Source: Aquibacillus halophilus
GTDB taxonomy: Bacteria > Bacillota > Bacilli > Bacillales > Amphibacillaceae
Length of the DNA: 64,000 nucleotides
Assembly (NCBI RefSeq): GCF_009649745.1
Contig: NZ_WJNG01000005.1
Coordinates: forward strand, 186,001 to 250,000
Reading direction: 5' to 3'
Below, in pieces: positions 25,035-33,339 of this stretch (the first letter of the stretch is position 1; each line of letters begins with the position of its first letter). The notes beneath the pieces are model-generated. The model saw only the letters and a list, made by a program, of their open reading frames with translations. It ran no database searches and was not told where the DNA came from. The position numbers and the translations under genes were made by a program.

Positions 25035-26714
25035 ATGGAACAATCATTAAGAGAAACTATTCATGAGAATCCAAAGAAAATATTGGGTGTAAATTCCCAA
25101 GATGCAAAGGTTTCACTATCTTATTTAACTGTCGCATTTGTATCGTTACTCATTGGTGGAATATTAGGATTAGTACAAGGACTAGAACGTGCAGGCCTCA
25201 TACAACTTCCATCATGGTTAAATTATTATCAAGTATTAACAGCACATGGACTTCTATTACTTGTTGTATTCACAGCTACATTTTCAATCGGTTATCTATA
25301 TGCTAACCTTTCCCATGCACTAGGAGGACTCCTTCCTAAAGTCCGTAAATTAGCATGGACTGGTTTTGTTCTAATGATCATTGGTGTGGCAATGGTAGTT
25401 ACCATGATTGTCCTAAATGAGGCATCGGTGTTATATACGTTTTATCCGCCTCTCGCAGCCCACCCAATTTTTTATATAGGGTTAGTGTTTGTAGTACTAG
25501 GCATATGGGCTTGTTGCTTCGGAGTGTTTATTAACTACAGACACTGGAGAAAAAATCACCCTGGTGAAGTAACTCCAATCTTAGCATTTTTCACAATGGG
25601 CGTATTCGTATTATGGTTTTTTGCATCTTTAGGTGTAACTATCGAAGTTTTCACTTTAATTCCTTGGTCAATGGGATTGGTAGAGACTACGAATGTCATG
25701 GTAGCTCGCACACTATTTTGGTGGTTCGGACACACTTTAGTTAATATATGGTACCTTGTTGCAATTTCCGCATGGTATGTGTTTGTACCAAGAATTATTG
25801 GTGGCAGACACTTTAGTGATAAATTGATTCGACTTGTCGTTATTTTAGTCGTAATACTAAACATTCCTGGTGGATTTCACCACCAAATAATTGACCCAGC
25901 AATCTCACAGTCTATAAAATTCTTACATGTGTTTATGAGTCTTTCAATTGCAGTACCTTCTCTTATGACTGCATTCGCAATGTTTGTGGTATTTGAGAGA
26001 ACCGGTAGAAGATTAGGTGGAAAAGGTTTACTCGGTTGGCTTAAAAAGCTTCCATGGGGAGATGTCCGATTCTTAGCACCAATGATTGCTATGATTAGCT
26101 TCATATTTGGTGGAGCTGGCGGAATTGTCAATACTAGTAATCAACTTAACCAAGTAATCCATAATACAATGTGGGTTGTTGGCCACTTCCATATTACAGT
26201 TGGTGTTTCAGTAGTTCTAACATTCTTTGGTATTTGTTATTGGTTAATTCCGCATTTATCAAAACGAAAACTAACACCAAAAATGAACAAAATTGGTATT
26301 ATTCAGACCCTTATTTGGACAGTTGGTATGATTATTATGTCTGGTTCCATGCATATCGTGGGATTACTAGGTGATCCAAGGCGTACTTCTGATACAACAT
26401 ACGGAGGACACGAAGCGGCAGCAAGCTGGGTACCATTTGAAATGTTATTTGCAGTAGGAGCCACACTCCTGTTAATTGGCGTTATTATTCAGGTTTATGC
26501 GGTATTCAATATGATGTTCTTTGCACCAAAAGGCAATACAGAATATCCAGTTGCTGAACCAGAAGATGATGAAACTCCAACACCTATGTGGACGGAACGT
26601 TGGGGGCTTTGGATTGTATTACTATTAATGGTAGTTGCTATGGCGTATGTAGTTCCAATCGTTGATATGCTCTTAAATGCACCTCCTGGGTCACCACCGA
26701 TCCGAACATGGTAG
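25035..26714 (+). CDS. cbaA: B-family heme-copper reductase subunit I with Asn in place of the active-site Tyr
   Basis: 559 aa from the ATG at 25035, preferred because GGAGGG sits 8 nt upstream; the ATG at 25029 is too close. It aligns throughout with Thermus ba3 subunit I. Low-spin heme His71 (TAHGLLLL), CuB ligands H233, H282 and H283 (GGFHHQ), and high-spin heme/second heme H384 and H386 (VGHFHIT) are all present. But the helix VI motif HPIVY is H233-T-L-V-N237: the Tyr cross-linked to the CuB histidine is Asn. Tyr244 of the K-path is Ile, while Tyr248 and the PSLMTAF segment remain. Nitric oxide reductases of this superfamily lack that Tyr, so NO reduction is possible; usual annotation would be cytochrome c oxidase. 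Confidence 0.9.
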   Translation: MEQSLRETIHENPKKILGVNSQDAKVSLSYLTVAFVSLLIGGILGLVQGLERAGLIQLPSWLNYYQVLTAHGLLLLVVFTATFSIGYLYANLSHALGGLLPKVRKLAWTGFVLMIIGVAMVVTMIVLNEASVLYTFYPPLAAHPIFYIGLVFVVLGIWACCFGVFINYRHWRKNHPGEVTPILAFFTMGVFVLWFFASLGVTIEVFTLIPWSMGLVETTNVMVARTLFWWFGHTLVNIWYLVAISAWYVFVPRIIGGRHFSDKLIRLVVILVVILNIPGGFHHQIIDPAISQSIKFLHVFMSLSIAVPSLMTAFAMFVVFERTGRRLGGKGLLGWLKKLPWGDVRFLAPMIAMISFIFGGAGGIVNTSNQLNQVIHNTMWVVGHFHITVGVSVVLTFFGICYWLIPHLSKRKLTPKMNKIGIIQTLIWTVGMIIMSGSMHIVGLLGDPRRTSDTTYGGHEAAASWVPFEMLFAVGATLLLIGVIIQVYAVFNMMFFAPKGNTEYPVAEPEDDETPTPMWTERWGLWIVLLLMVVAMAYVVPIVDMLLNAPPGSPPIRTW

Positions 26715-26749
26715 ATTAGTCTAAGACTTTGCATTTGGGAAGTGAATTT

Positions 26750-27385
26750 ATGACCAAAAATCGACGAACCATGATAAGTGTTACCCTGATATTATTGTTT
26801 GGATTTGTGTTGTTCTATCAAGGAACAGATGGATTCCGGGCCTTTACTCAAGAAAGTGCTAGAACATATGAACTACTAAAGAATAAGCCCGAATTTCCAT
26901 CTGTCACATTACAAGACAGTAACAATAGGACATATACATTTGAAGAATTTTCAGAGGGCAAATACGTGTTTATTACATTTATGTACACGAACTGCGGCAC
27001 TGTTTGTCCACAATTAGAAAAGAACATGTCTGAGGTTTATGATTTAATACCAAGCGAATATATCGGTGAAGACATTGTTTTCTTAAGTATTAGTTTTGAT
27101 CCTACACGAGATGACCCAGAAACTCTAACTAAATATAGAAGTTACTTTGGAAGTGATGGCGAGACCTGGCGAATGGCACGAATAAACAACCAAGAAGAAC
27201 AAGATAAACTTTTAGAACGATTAGGAGTTGTCGTTATTCCTGACGGTCAGGGAAACTTTCAGCATAATTCGGCTTTCTATTTAATAGGACAACAAGGTCA
27301 TTTACTAGAAATGATGGATTATACTAAGATAATAAAAGCCTCAGATACTGTAATATCATATCTAAACAACAAGGTGGAGGATTAG
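26750..27385 (+). CDS. SCO family copper chaperone/thiol protein
   Basis: 211 aa from the ATG at 26750 (MTKNRRTMISVTLI); a TTG 21 nt upstream overlaps the GGGAAGTG ribosome site and is rejected. One N-terminal anchor helix, then a thioredoxin fold with the copper motif YTNCGTVCPQ (CxxxC) and the distal His in FQHNSAFYLI. SCO proteins load the CuA centre of subunit II. It belongs to the oxidase operon; the next gene starts 2 bp after its stop. Confidence 0.92.
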   Translation: MTKNRRTMISVTLILLFGFVLFYQGTDGFRAFTQESARTYELLKNKPEFPSVTLQDSNNRTYTFEEFSEGKYVFITFMYTNCGTVCPQLEKNMSEVYDLIPSEYIGEDIVFLSISFDPTRDDPETLTKYRSYFGSDGETWRMARINNQEEQDKLLERLGVVVIPDGQGNFQHNSAFYLIGQQGHLLEMMDYTKIIKASDTVISYLNNKVED

Positions 27386-27387
27386 CA

Positions 27388-27945
27388 ATGAAACTAGCAA
27401 AATACGGATTAGTCCTGTATATATTCCTTGCTCTCCCTCCTGTTGCAAACTTATTGGAGTCAATCATGATCGTTCACATGCATATGCAAATGCCTTTACT
27501 AGTCGCTTCCGGATTCTTAATGGCAGGTTTCTTTCAATTAAAGTTTCCGAACTTCCTTGAGAAATGGAATAGTAATGGAATCCCAGGAATAATTCTTTTC
27601 GTTATAATTTGGAGTTATTGGATGCTTCCAAGAGCTATGGATGAAGCCATAACATTACAGGTGGTAGAGTTATTCAAATTCATTAGTTTACCATTTTTAG
27701 CTGGCGTACCTCTTCGGGATAGTTGGAAAAAACTTTCATCTATCGGAAAGGACATTGTTTATCTGTATTTTATTATTATGTTCATTGTAATGGCATGGAT
27801 CTATATCGGTTCCGAAAGCCAGTTATGTAATAACTATTTATTAGTTGAACAAAAAACGTTAGGTTGGGGATCTTTGGCTATTGCAGCCTGTATGATTATC
27901 TATCTTTTGCAATTAATATTTATCGATCAATCAGAGTTTGAGTAA
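27388..27945 (+). CDS. Uncharacterised six-helix membrane protein of the heme-copper operon
   Basis: 185 aa, about six membrane helices (around 7-28, 34-52, 66-84, 92-110, 120-143 and 156-178). After the first helix comes VHMHMQMPLL, a cluster of His30, His32, Met31, Met33 and Met35 that could bind copper or heme. This is loosely reminiscent of CtaG-type or DUF1404-like oxidase assembly proteins, but I cannot assign a family. The start follows GGTGGAGGATTAGCA. Two bp separate it from the SCO gene, so it should serve the same complex, in assembly or as an extra subunit (inference). Confidence 0.75.
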   Translation: MKLAKYGLVLYIFLALPPVANLLESIMIVHMHMQMPLLVASGFLMAGFFQLKFPNFLEKWNSNGIPGIILFVIIWSYWMLPRAMDEAITLQVVELFKFISLPFLAGVPLRDSWKKLSSIGKDIVYLYFIIMFIVMAWIYIGSESQLCNNYLLVEQKTLGWGSLAIAACMIIYLLQLIFIDQSEFE

Positions 27946-27977
27946 ATTTTATGAATAACAGATATTGTGTCAATTTT

Positions 27978-28009
27978 TTGACAATCGAAAAAGTGTGATA
28001 TATATCAAA
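27978..28009 (+). promoter_or_regulatory. Promoter of the CuA lipoprotein with Fnr-like site
   Basis: TTGACA (27978-27983), a 17-bp spacer and TATATC (28001-28006). The -35 is half of the palindrome TGTCAA-TTTT-TTGACA (27968-27983). Across the -10, TGTGATATATATCAAA (27994-28009) matches the Fnr/Crp consensus TGTGA-N6-TCACA at nine of ten positions. This suggests oxygen- or redox-dependent control; overlap with the -10 would favour repression. Confidence 0.5.
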
Positions 28010-28085
28010 CCCTTAGGTTTAAAAACTATGTATCATGAACTTGTAAGAAGCAGTACCAATAGAAAAAATATAGGAGGAATTTATT

Positions 28086-28451
28086 ATGAAAAAGGTATTA
28101 TTAACAATAGCGTTTTCTGCATTAGTTTTGGTTTTAGCAGCATGTGGTGGAGATGATAGCTCTAACAATGATAGTGGTGGTGAAACAACTGGCACTGCAA
28201 GTACAGTTGATTTAGTAGCATCTAACTGGGAGTTTGAACAAGACACCTACACTGTGCCAGCTGGAGATGTAACAGTAAATTTATCTAACGCAGAAGGATA
28301 CCATGGTATTGAAATAGATGGTGCTGATTTATCAATCGATGGTGAAGGTTCTGCAACTGTAAATCTTGAAGCTGGAGAATACACAATTAAATGTAACATC
28401 CCTTGTGGTGAAGGTCACGAAACTATGGAAGCAAAATTAATAGTTGAATAG
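28086..28451 (+). CDS. Lipoprotein with a complete stand-alone CuA-type cupredoxin domain
   Basis: 121 aa. A signal peptide ends in LVLAAC, so Cys20 would be lipidated. A Ser/Asp/Gly linker follows, then a cupredoxin domain from about residue 40. All CuA ligands are present: H73 (GYHGIEI) and C103, C107, H111, M114 in CNIPCGEGHETM, with the same spacing as in subunit II two genes upstream of SCO. It has no membrane helix of its own. It could pass electrons to the upstream complex, store copper or sense NO. It has its own promoter and terminator. GGAGGAATTT ribosome site. Confidence 0.88.
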   Translation: MKKVLLTIAFSALVLVLAACGGDDSSNNDSGGETTGTASTVDLVASNWEFEQDTYTVPAGDVTVNLSNAEGYHGIEIDGADLSIDGEGSATVNLEAGEYTIKCNIPCGEGHETMEAKLIVE

Positions 28452-28500
28452 GATTTGCATAACATATGATTTTGAGTCAAAAGCTTTGAAATAGAAAATT

Positions 28501-28546
28501 AAAATAGAGGTGCAATCCGTATAGGATTTCGCACCTCTATTTTTCT
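28501..28546 (+). terminator. Terminator after the CuA lipoprotein
   Basis: AAAATAGAGGTGCAATCC and GGATTTCGCACCTCTATTTT pair with a small internal mismatch and a GTAT loop, followed by TCTTTAT. Confidence 0.85.
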
Positions 28547-28853
28547 TTATATATTGGGGTTTAAAGTAAATTATAATGAATTTGTACTATAATTAAAAAG
28601 TACATGTCAGAATCACTCAAATGTTAGTTACAATCGGGAAATAGCATTTTTACAACCAAGCTTACCTTGAAATGTAGAATACCAATTAAATTCCGAGCTG
28701 TATTATATATTAATATTATAGAAGTAATATACCATCCCCTGATTTAAATATTACACGCTTTAGTTTATTTAAAGTTATTTGCATATAAAAAATCAAAATA
28801 ACAAATAATATAATTTACACCAAAATATTAGAACTGGAAAGGAGCTTATTTTT
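28547..28853. other. AT-rich intergenic region
   Basis: About 300 bp, very AT-rich, with a weak palindrome near 28697-28738 (GGTATATTACTT-type). It should contain the promoter of the 53-aa gene. A GGAAAGGAG ribosome site ends it. No other gene or RNA is supportable. Confidence 0.4.
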
Positions 28854-29015
28854 ATGGACAAAAAACAACTACAAGAATGTATCACTGAATGTGAAAGTGC
28901 ATTAGGGCACCTAAATAATGCAATGGGTAAAGCCCATGACACTGCTAAACAAAAAATGCAACATGCTTCTAAAGATTTAGAAGAATGTCTTGCAGAGTGC
29001 CGTAGTTTACTTTAA
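28854..29015 (+). CDS. 53-aa twin-CX3C small protein
   Basis: Reads MDKKQLQECITECESALGHL, then NNAMGKAHDTAKQKMQHASK, then DLEECLAECRSLL. Strong GGAAAGGAGC ribosome site and a terminator right after the stop. Two matching motifs, ECITEC (Cys9, Cys13) and ECLAEC (Cys45, Cys49), lie near the two ends of what looks like a helical hairpin. They could form two disulfides or a four-Cys metal site. His and Met residues lie between. No family recognised; proximity to the copper-enzyme locus makes copper or zinc binding a reasonable guess only. Confidence 0.7.
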   Translation: MDKKQLQECITECESALGHLNNAMGKAHDTAKQKMQHASKDLEECLAECRSLL

Positions 29016-29017
29016 TT

Positions 29018-29052
29018 ATAATAATCCCTGCTTTTTTGTAGGGATTATTTCA
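29018..29052 (+). terminator. Terminator after the twin-CX3C gene
   Basis: AATAATCCCT and AGGGATTATT form a 10-bp stem around CTTTTTTGT-type loop, followed by TTCAC; modest T tract. Confidence 0.6.
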
Positions 29053-29224
29053 CTATTCAAATAACATGCAGGATGATGGACATAACCTGCACAAATAAAA
29101 TTTTTGTTAAAAACCAAGGATTCTAATTGTCAATTGGCTAATGATTGTTCTTCTTGATTTCCCTTTAGCTTAATAATATTTTATATTTTGATTGATTAAC
29201 TTTCTACAATTCAAGTTATTTCCT

Positions 29225-29479
29225 TCAATCTTCCACCATGAAATCTCCTTTAACGTTCTCCCATTGATAATCTTTTTTCATACACCTGTCACATTCTTAT
29301 ATTTGAGAATCCTGCACTCTTTTTGGGATTGTCTCCCACAAATATACTCTCCAAAGGTAAAACATTAAGGTTTCTAAGTGCTTTTGGAAATATTTAGGTT
29401 CAAGCTTTTTCGTACCTTCCCATTCAAATATAAGAATTGTATTATCCATATTGCACTGTTCTTTACCATTAGTAATCAT
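29225..29479 (-). pseudogene. Possible decayed reading frame
   Basis: On the minus strand a frame reads MDNTILIFEWEGTKKLEPKY, then FQKHLETLMFYLWRVYLWET, to a TAA at 29297-29299. It continues in frame with ECDRCMKKDYQWENVKGDFM before a TGA (29225-29227). The composition looks protein-like on both sides of the stop, but no family is recognised and the ribosome site is poor. It may be a remnant or chance. Confidence 0.25.
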
Positions 29480-29607
29480 TTCTATAACTATATTTTTTCC
29501 TTTAATTTTTCTAACATATTAATGAGGTTAGCGAACTGCTACTTTTATTTAAGTAGAACTGTTCACAGATTGATTTAACATAATATTATTCTTCAAATAG
29601 AGAATGC

Positions 29608-29640
29608 AAAAAAGGAATGCTATTCGCATCCCTTTTTATT
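29608..29640 (-). terminator. Terminator after ilvA
   Basis: AAAAAGG-ATGC pairs with GCAT-CCTTTTT; A and T tracts on both sides make it bidirectional, about 60 bp past the ilvA stop. Confidence 0.6.
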
Positions 29641-29696
29641 ACGTTTAATATATTTTTTGTATCAATGTTGTGTCTAACTATTACCAATTTTAGATG

Positions 29697-30956
29697 TCAA
29701 ATTAAAAGATTAAATAGGTTAGCATCTTTATTGATCTCAGTGTAGGAAAATCCTTTTTTCTCCATTCGGTTGATAAGTTGGTGATAGTCTTCCCTATGTT
29801 TAAGCTCGATACCAACTAATACAGGACCTTTATCTCGATTATTCTTCTTAGTATATTCAAAGCGAGTAATATCATCAGTCTCACTTAATACGTCATCCAT
29901 AAATTCTCTAAGCGCACCTGCACGCTGAGGGAAATTCACAATAAAATAATGCTTATAACCTTCGTATATGAGAGAGCGCTCCTTAAAATCTTGCATCCTG
30001 TCAATATCATTGTTTCCACCGCTAATGATACAAACGATGTTCTTTCCTTTTATTTGATCTTTATAATAATCTAATGCGGCTACCGGTAAAGCACCTGCGG
30101 GTTCCGCAACAATCGCATTTTCATTATATAAATCTAGTATTGTTGTACACACTTTTCCTTCTGGTACAACGACAATGTCATCAATTATATCTTTGGCAAT
30201 TTCATAAGTAAGATGACCTACTTGTTTAACGCTTGCTCCGTCGACAAACTTATCAATATGATCAAGTGTTACAACTCTTTCCTGTTCTAAAGATTTCTGC
30301 ATCGCAGGTGCACCAGCTGGTTCAACACCAACAACCTGTGTAGTAGGACTAATGCTCTTGATATAAGAACCGACTCCAGAAATTAATCCCCCACCTCCAA
30401 TGCTCATAAATACATGTGAGATAGGTTCCTCCATAGAATCAATAATTTCCAAACCAATAGTTCCTTGACCATTTATCGTTCGGTAATCATCAAATGGATG
30501 AATAAAAGCCATTTGGTGTAAGTCACAATATTCTTTAGCTTCATAAAAAGAATCATCAAACGTATCTCCTGTTAGAACAATCTCTACAAAGGGACCACCA
30601 AAAAACTCTACCCTTGAAACTTTTTGACGGGGTGTAGTAGCAGGCATGAAAATTCGCCCTTTAACTCCCAAAGCCTTACATGAATATGCTACTCCCTGGG
30701 CGTGGTTGCCAGCACTAGCGCACACAACACCGTTTTCAAGCTCCTCCTTGGATAAACTTTGCATGAAATTGTATGCCCCTCTAATTTTAAAAGATCTAAC
30801 TACCTGAAGATCCTCTCTTTTTAAGTAGACATTACAGTCATAGCGATCTGATAAGATTGTGTCCTTTTGAAGTGGTGTTTTTACAACAATATCTTTTAAA
30901 ACTTGGTTGGCGATAATAATATCTTTTATTTGAATTGGATTCAATTTTGTACTCAT
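29697..30956 (-). CDS. ilvA: Threonine dehydratase (threonine ammonia-lyase)
   Basis: Deaminates threonine to 2-oxobutanoate for isoleucine synthesis. PLP lysine in VRSFKIRGAYNFM, glycine loop SIGGGGLISGVGS, and a C-terminal ACT-like regulatory domain (KHYFIVNFPQRAGALREFMDDVL) for isoleucine feedback. 419 aa from the ATG at 30956 (MSTKLNPIQ); an ATG 12 nt upstream lies almost on top of the GGAGGA site, so the start is uncertain. CodY-like motifs lie about 80-100 bp upstream, in keeping with branched-chain amino acid control. Single gene. Confidence 0.95.
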   Translation of the reverse strand: MSTKLNPIQIKDIIIANQVLKDIVVKTPLQKDTILSDRYDCNVYLKREDLQVVRSFKIRGAYNFMQSLSKEELENGVVCASAGNHAQGVAYSCKALGVKGRIFMPATTPRQKVSRVEFFGGPFVEIVLTGDTFDDSFYEAKEYCDLHQMAFIHPFDDYRTINGQGTIGLEIIDSMEEPISHVFMSIGGGGLISGVGSYIKSISPTTQVVGVEPAGAPAMQKSLEQERVVTLDHIDKFVDGASVKQVGHLTYEIAKDIIDDIVVVPEGKVCTTILDLYNENAIVAEPAGALPVAALDYYKDQIKGKNIVCIISGGNNDIDRMQDFKERSLIYEGYKHYFIVNFPQRAGALREFMDDVLSETDDITRFEYTKKNNRDKGPVLVGIELKHREDYHQLINRMEKKGFSYTEINKDANLFNLLI

Positions 30957-31032
30957 TTTTTGTCTCATTCCTCCGAAAAAATTAAATAGTTAAGACTCAT
31001 ACTACCACATCCATAAAAAATATAAAACCAAA

Positions 31033-31056
31033 TGTTTTCTAAAATTTTAGAAAATT
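31033..31056 (-). promoter_or_regulatory. CodY-like sites upstream of ilvA
   Basis: AAATTTTAGAAAATT (31042-31056) matches 13 of 15 positions of the CodY consensus. An overlapping weaker copy with 11 of 15 matches lies at 31033-31047. Overlapping motifs are usual for CodY targets, and ilvA is a known CodY-regulated gene in Bacillus. Confidence 0.55.
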
Positions 31057-31139
31057 ATAACAAATGGCTGTTTTGCCTAATATATGATCTAGATTTAAAG
31101 AAAAAAAATTATTACCAAAGAAAACTAAATATTTCCAAC

Positions 31140-31180
31140 AAAAAATCCTTAGCACTTTGAAATTCATCGCTAAGGATTTC
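31140..31180 (-). terminator. Terminator after add
   Basis: AAATCCTTAGC and GCTAAGGATTT form an 11-bp stem; on the minus strand a TTTTTTGTTGG tract follows. Confidence 0.8.
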
Positions 31181-31186
31181 AATTGT

Positions 31187-32251
31187 CTATATCACTACTT
31201 CTTCTTCACCTGTACTTATTAAATCATATTCTACCTTACACTGTTTCTTTAATAATTGCTTTTCCTCTATACTTATAAATGCAGCATCTATACTATTAAT
31301 AACCAATTGATATATCTCTTTAAATGTAAAATTAAACTTTTCCATTACCATCGCGTACTCCTTGTTAAGGTTTGTATTAGATACAGTAAGGTTATCAGTG
31401 TTAACTGTAACCATTAATCCAAGGTCAAAATATTCTCTGATTGGATAATCGTCCCAACCTGAACATGCTTTCGTTTGTATGTTGCTAATCGGACACATTT
31501 CTAATGGTATTTTATTTTTAGAAAGATAGTCTAGCAAGTGTAAATCTTCCCTTAATCTCACACCATGTCCAATTCGCGTTGCGCCTAAATGTTGAACGGC
31601 CTCTTTTATATTTTCTGAACCTGCTGCTTCACCGGCATGAATTGTAATAGGTATCCTTTTTTTGTCAGCAAATTTAAAAATTCGTCTGAAAAGGAATGCG
31701 GGAAAAGAAGCTTCATCACCAGCTAGGTCGACCCCTGCAAGACCTCCATCTATAAATTGTGCTGATGCTTGAATAACTTCAATATTTTGGTTGATAGCGT
31801 GGTGCCGTAAACAACAAGCTATTGCATTCGCCCCAACTCCGAATTTACGTTCACCTTTCTTCAATCCCTTGATGACTGAAAAAATTACTTCTTCAACAGT
31901 CAACCCCTTTTCCCGATGAAGTTGGGGTCCAAACCGGACTTCGATATACTTACAATTTGTAGAATATGCTTGCTCTACTAATTCGAAGGCTACACGTTCA
32001 ATGGCTTCAGAAGTTTGAAGAACCCGAGAGACTAAATCAAATTTACTCAAGTATTCCTTTAAACTGTTACAGTTTTCATCAATTTGCAGTAGCGGTCTTA
32101 TTTTATCTATTGTATTTCCAGGAAGAATTAGTCCCTGAGTCTTAGCTAAATCTAATACAGTACCTGGTTTTACACTTCCATCAAGGTGTAAATGTAAATC
32201 AATTTTTGGTAGTTTCTTAATCGCTTTCCACTTCTTCTCTTCGATTTTCAC
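31187..32251 (-). CDS. add: Adenosine deaminase
   Basis: Converts adenosine or deoxyadenosine to inosine in purine salvage. 354 aa with zinc motif DLHLHLDGSV, YIEVRFGPQLH, VDLAGDE, TIHAGEAAGSENI (catalytic Glu nearby), TRIGHGVRL and the zinc Asp in VTVNTDNLTVSNT. The second Asp of the usual TDDP is Asn here, a variant I recall from other Firmicute enzymes. Monocistronic with a terminator. AAAGGAGAA ribosome site. Confidence 0.93.
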   Translation of the reverse strand: MKIEEKKWKAIKKLPKIDLHLHLDGSVKPGTVLDLAKTQGLILPGNTIDKIRPLLQIDENCNSLKEYLSKFDLVSRVLQTSEAIERVAFELVEQAYSTNCKYIEVRFGPQLHREKGLTVEEVIFSVIKGLKKGERKFGVGANAIACCLRHHAINQNIEVIQASAQFIDGGLAGVDLAGDEASFPAFLFRRIFKFADKKRIPITIHAGEAAGSENIKEAVQHLGATRIGHGVRLREDLHLLDYLSKNKIPLEMCPISNIQTKACSGWDDYPIREYFDLGLMVTVNTDNLTVSNTNLNKEYAMVMEKFNFTFKEIYQLVINSIDAAFISIEEKQLLKKQCKVEYDLISTGEEEVVI

Positions 32252-32370
32252 GGTACATTCTCCTTTCAGATTATGAGAATATTGTACCGAGTTTAATACA
32301 GCCAGAATAAAACTACTACTATCCTGTAACCTTTATTGACAACATTTTTTTGAAACTCTAGTTTTCACCT

Positions 32371-33294
32371 TTAATTTTGTAGTGATTTTGTTTTTTTGTC
32401 ATGTTTAGATAGAATAAAATCTACATAACCGGTTCCTAAGAGTACCCCGATAACGATCAATAAAAACCCAACTAGTTGTGACATTTGAATTGTCTCACCA
32501 AGTAATAAGAATGATCCAATTAGAGCAAAAAAAGGAATAAGATTATTAAAAATTGCTGTTTGCCCCGCTCCAATTTGGTTAATTGCTAAGTTATATAAGA
32601 TGTGACCAAGTCCTGTGGCAAGAATTGCAGATGAGATTAATACAGCCCAGACCCCCATTGGTACAACCGATAAATTTGTCGATCCTTTTGGCTCAAGAAT
32701 AAAACTAACAGATAATAATAGAAGTGAGCCCACAAGTAACATCACTGCAGTCATCTGCTTTGCGGATAAACTGATAGTTGCTTTTTTTATCACTATAAAA
32801 CTTGATGCTTGAGAGACCATAGCAATAAATACAAATAAATCACCCTTTGAAACTAATCCCATCCCACCATTATTATAGATAATAACGATTGATACCCCAC
32901 TTAATCCAAGAATAATTCCAATAATCTTCAAGAAAGTTAATCTCTCATTTAGAAAAAACATCGCTAATATAGCAGTAGTGAGCGGAATAAGTCCGAGGAT
33001 AATCGATGAATTCGATGCGGTTGTTTCTGTTAGTCCAACAGCTAGAAAACCGTGGTGAAAAAGTTGTCCCAATAAAGAAGCAATCAAAATGTAGATCCAT
33101 TCCTTTTTATTTAATTTCCTTAGATCACGTATGAAAAATAAAACGATAAACACGGCTATTGCAGCAATAAAAACTCGAGCACCTTGCATCAGGATGGGTG
33201 GGAAATACTCTACTAAAAATTTGACTGCTACTACATTTAATCCCCACAAGATCATAACAAGTATTAATAAACTATGTGTTAGTGCTCGTGACAT
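32371..33294 (-). CDS. EamA/DMT family transporter
   Basis: 307 aa, ten helices in two EamA repeats (ILWGLNVVAVKFLVEYFPPI at the start; second repeat from about residue 150, FVFIAMVSQASSFIVIKKA). The charged tail SKHDKKTKSLQN is cytosolic. Substrate unknown. Not closely similar to the other EamA gene of this window at 18162. AAAGAGGAAG ribosome site. Confidence 0.85.
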   Translation of the reverse strand: MSRALTHSLLILVMILWGLNVVAVKFLVEYFPPILMQGARVFIAAIAVFIVLFFIRDLRKLNKKEWIYILIASLLGQLFHHGFLAVGLTETTASNSSIILGLIPLTTAILAMFFLNERLTFLKIIGIILGLSGVSIVIIYNNGGMGLVSKGDLFVFIAMVSQASSFIVIKKATISLSAKQMTAVMLLVGSLLLLSVSFILEPKGSTNLSVVPMGVWAVLISSAILATGLGHILYNLAINQIGAGQTAIFNNLIPFFALIGSFLLLGETIQMSQLVGFLLIVIGVLLGTGYVDFILSKHDKKTKSLQN

Positions 33295-33339
33295 AGACTT
33301 CCTCTTTCCTTATACGACAATAGTTAAATGATTACAGAT

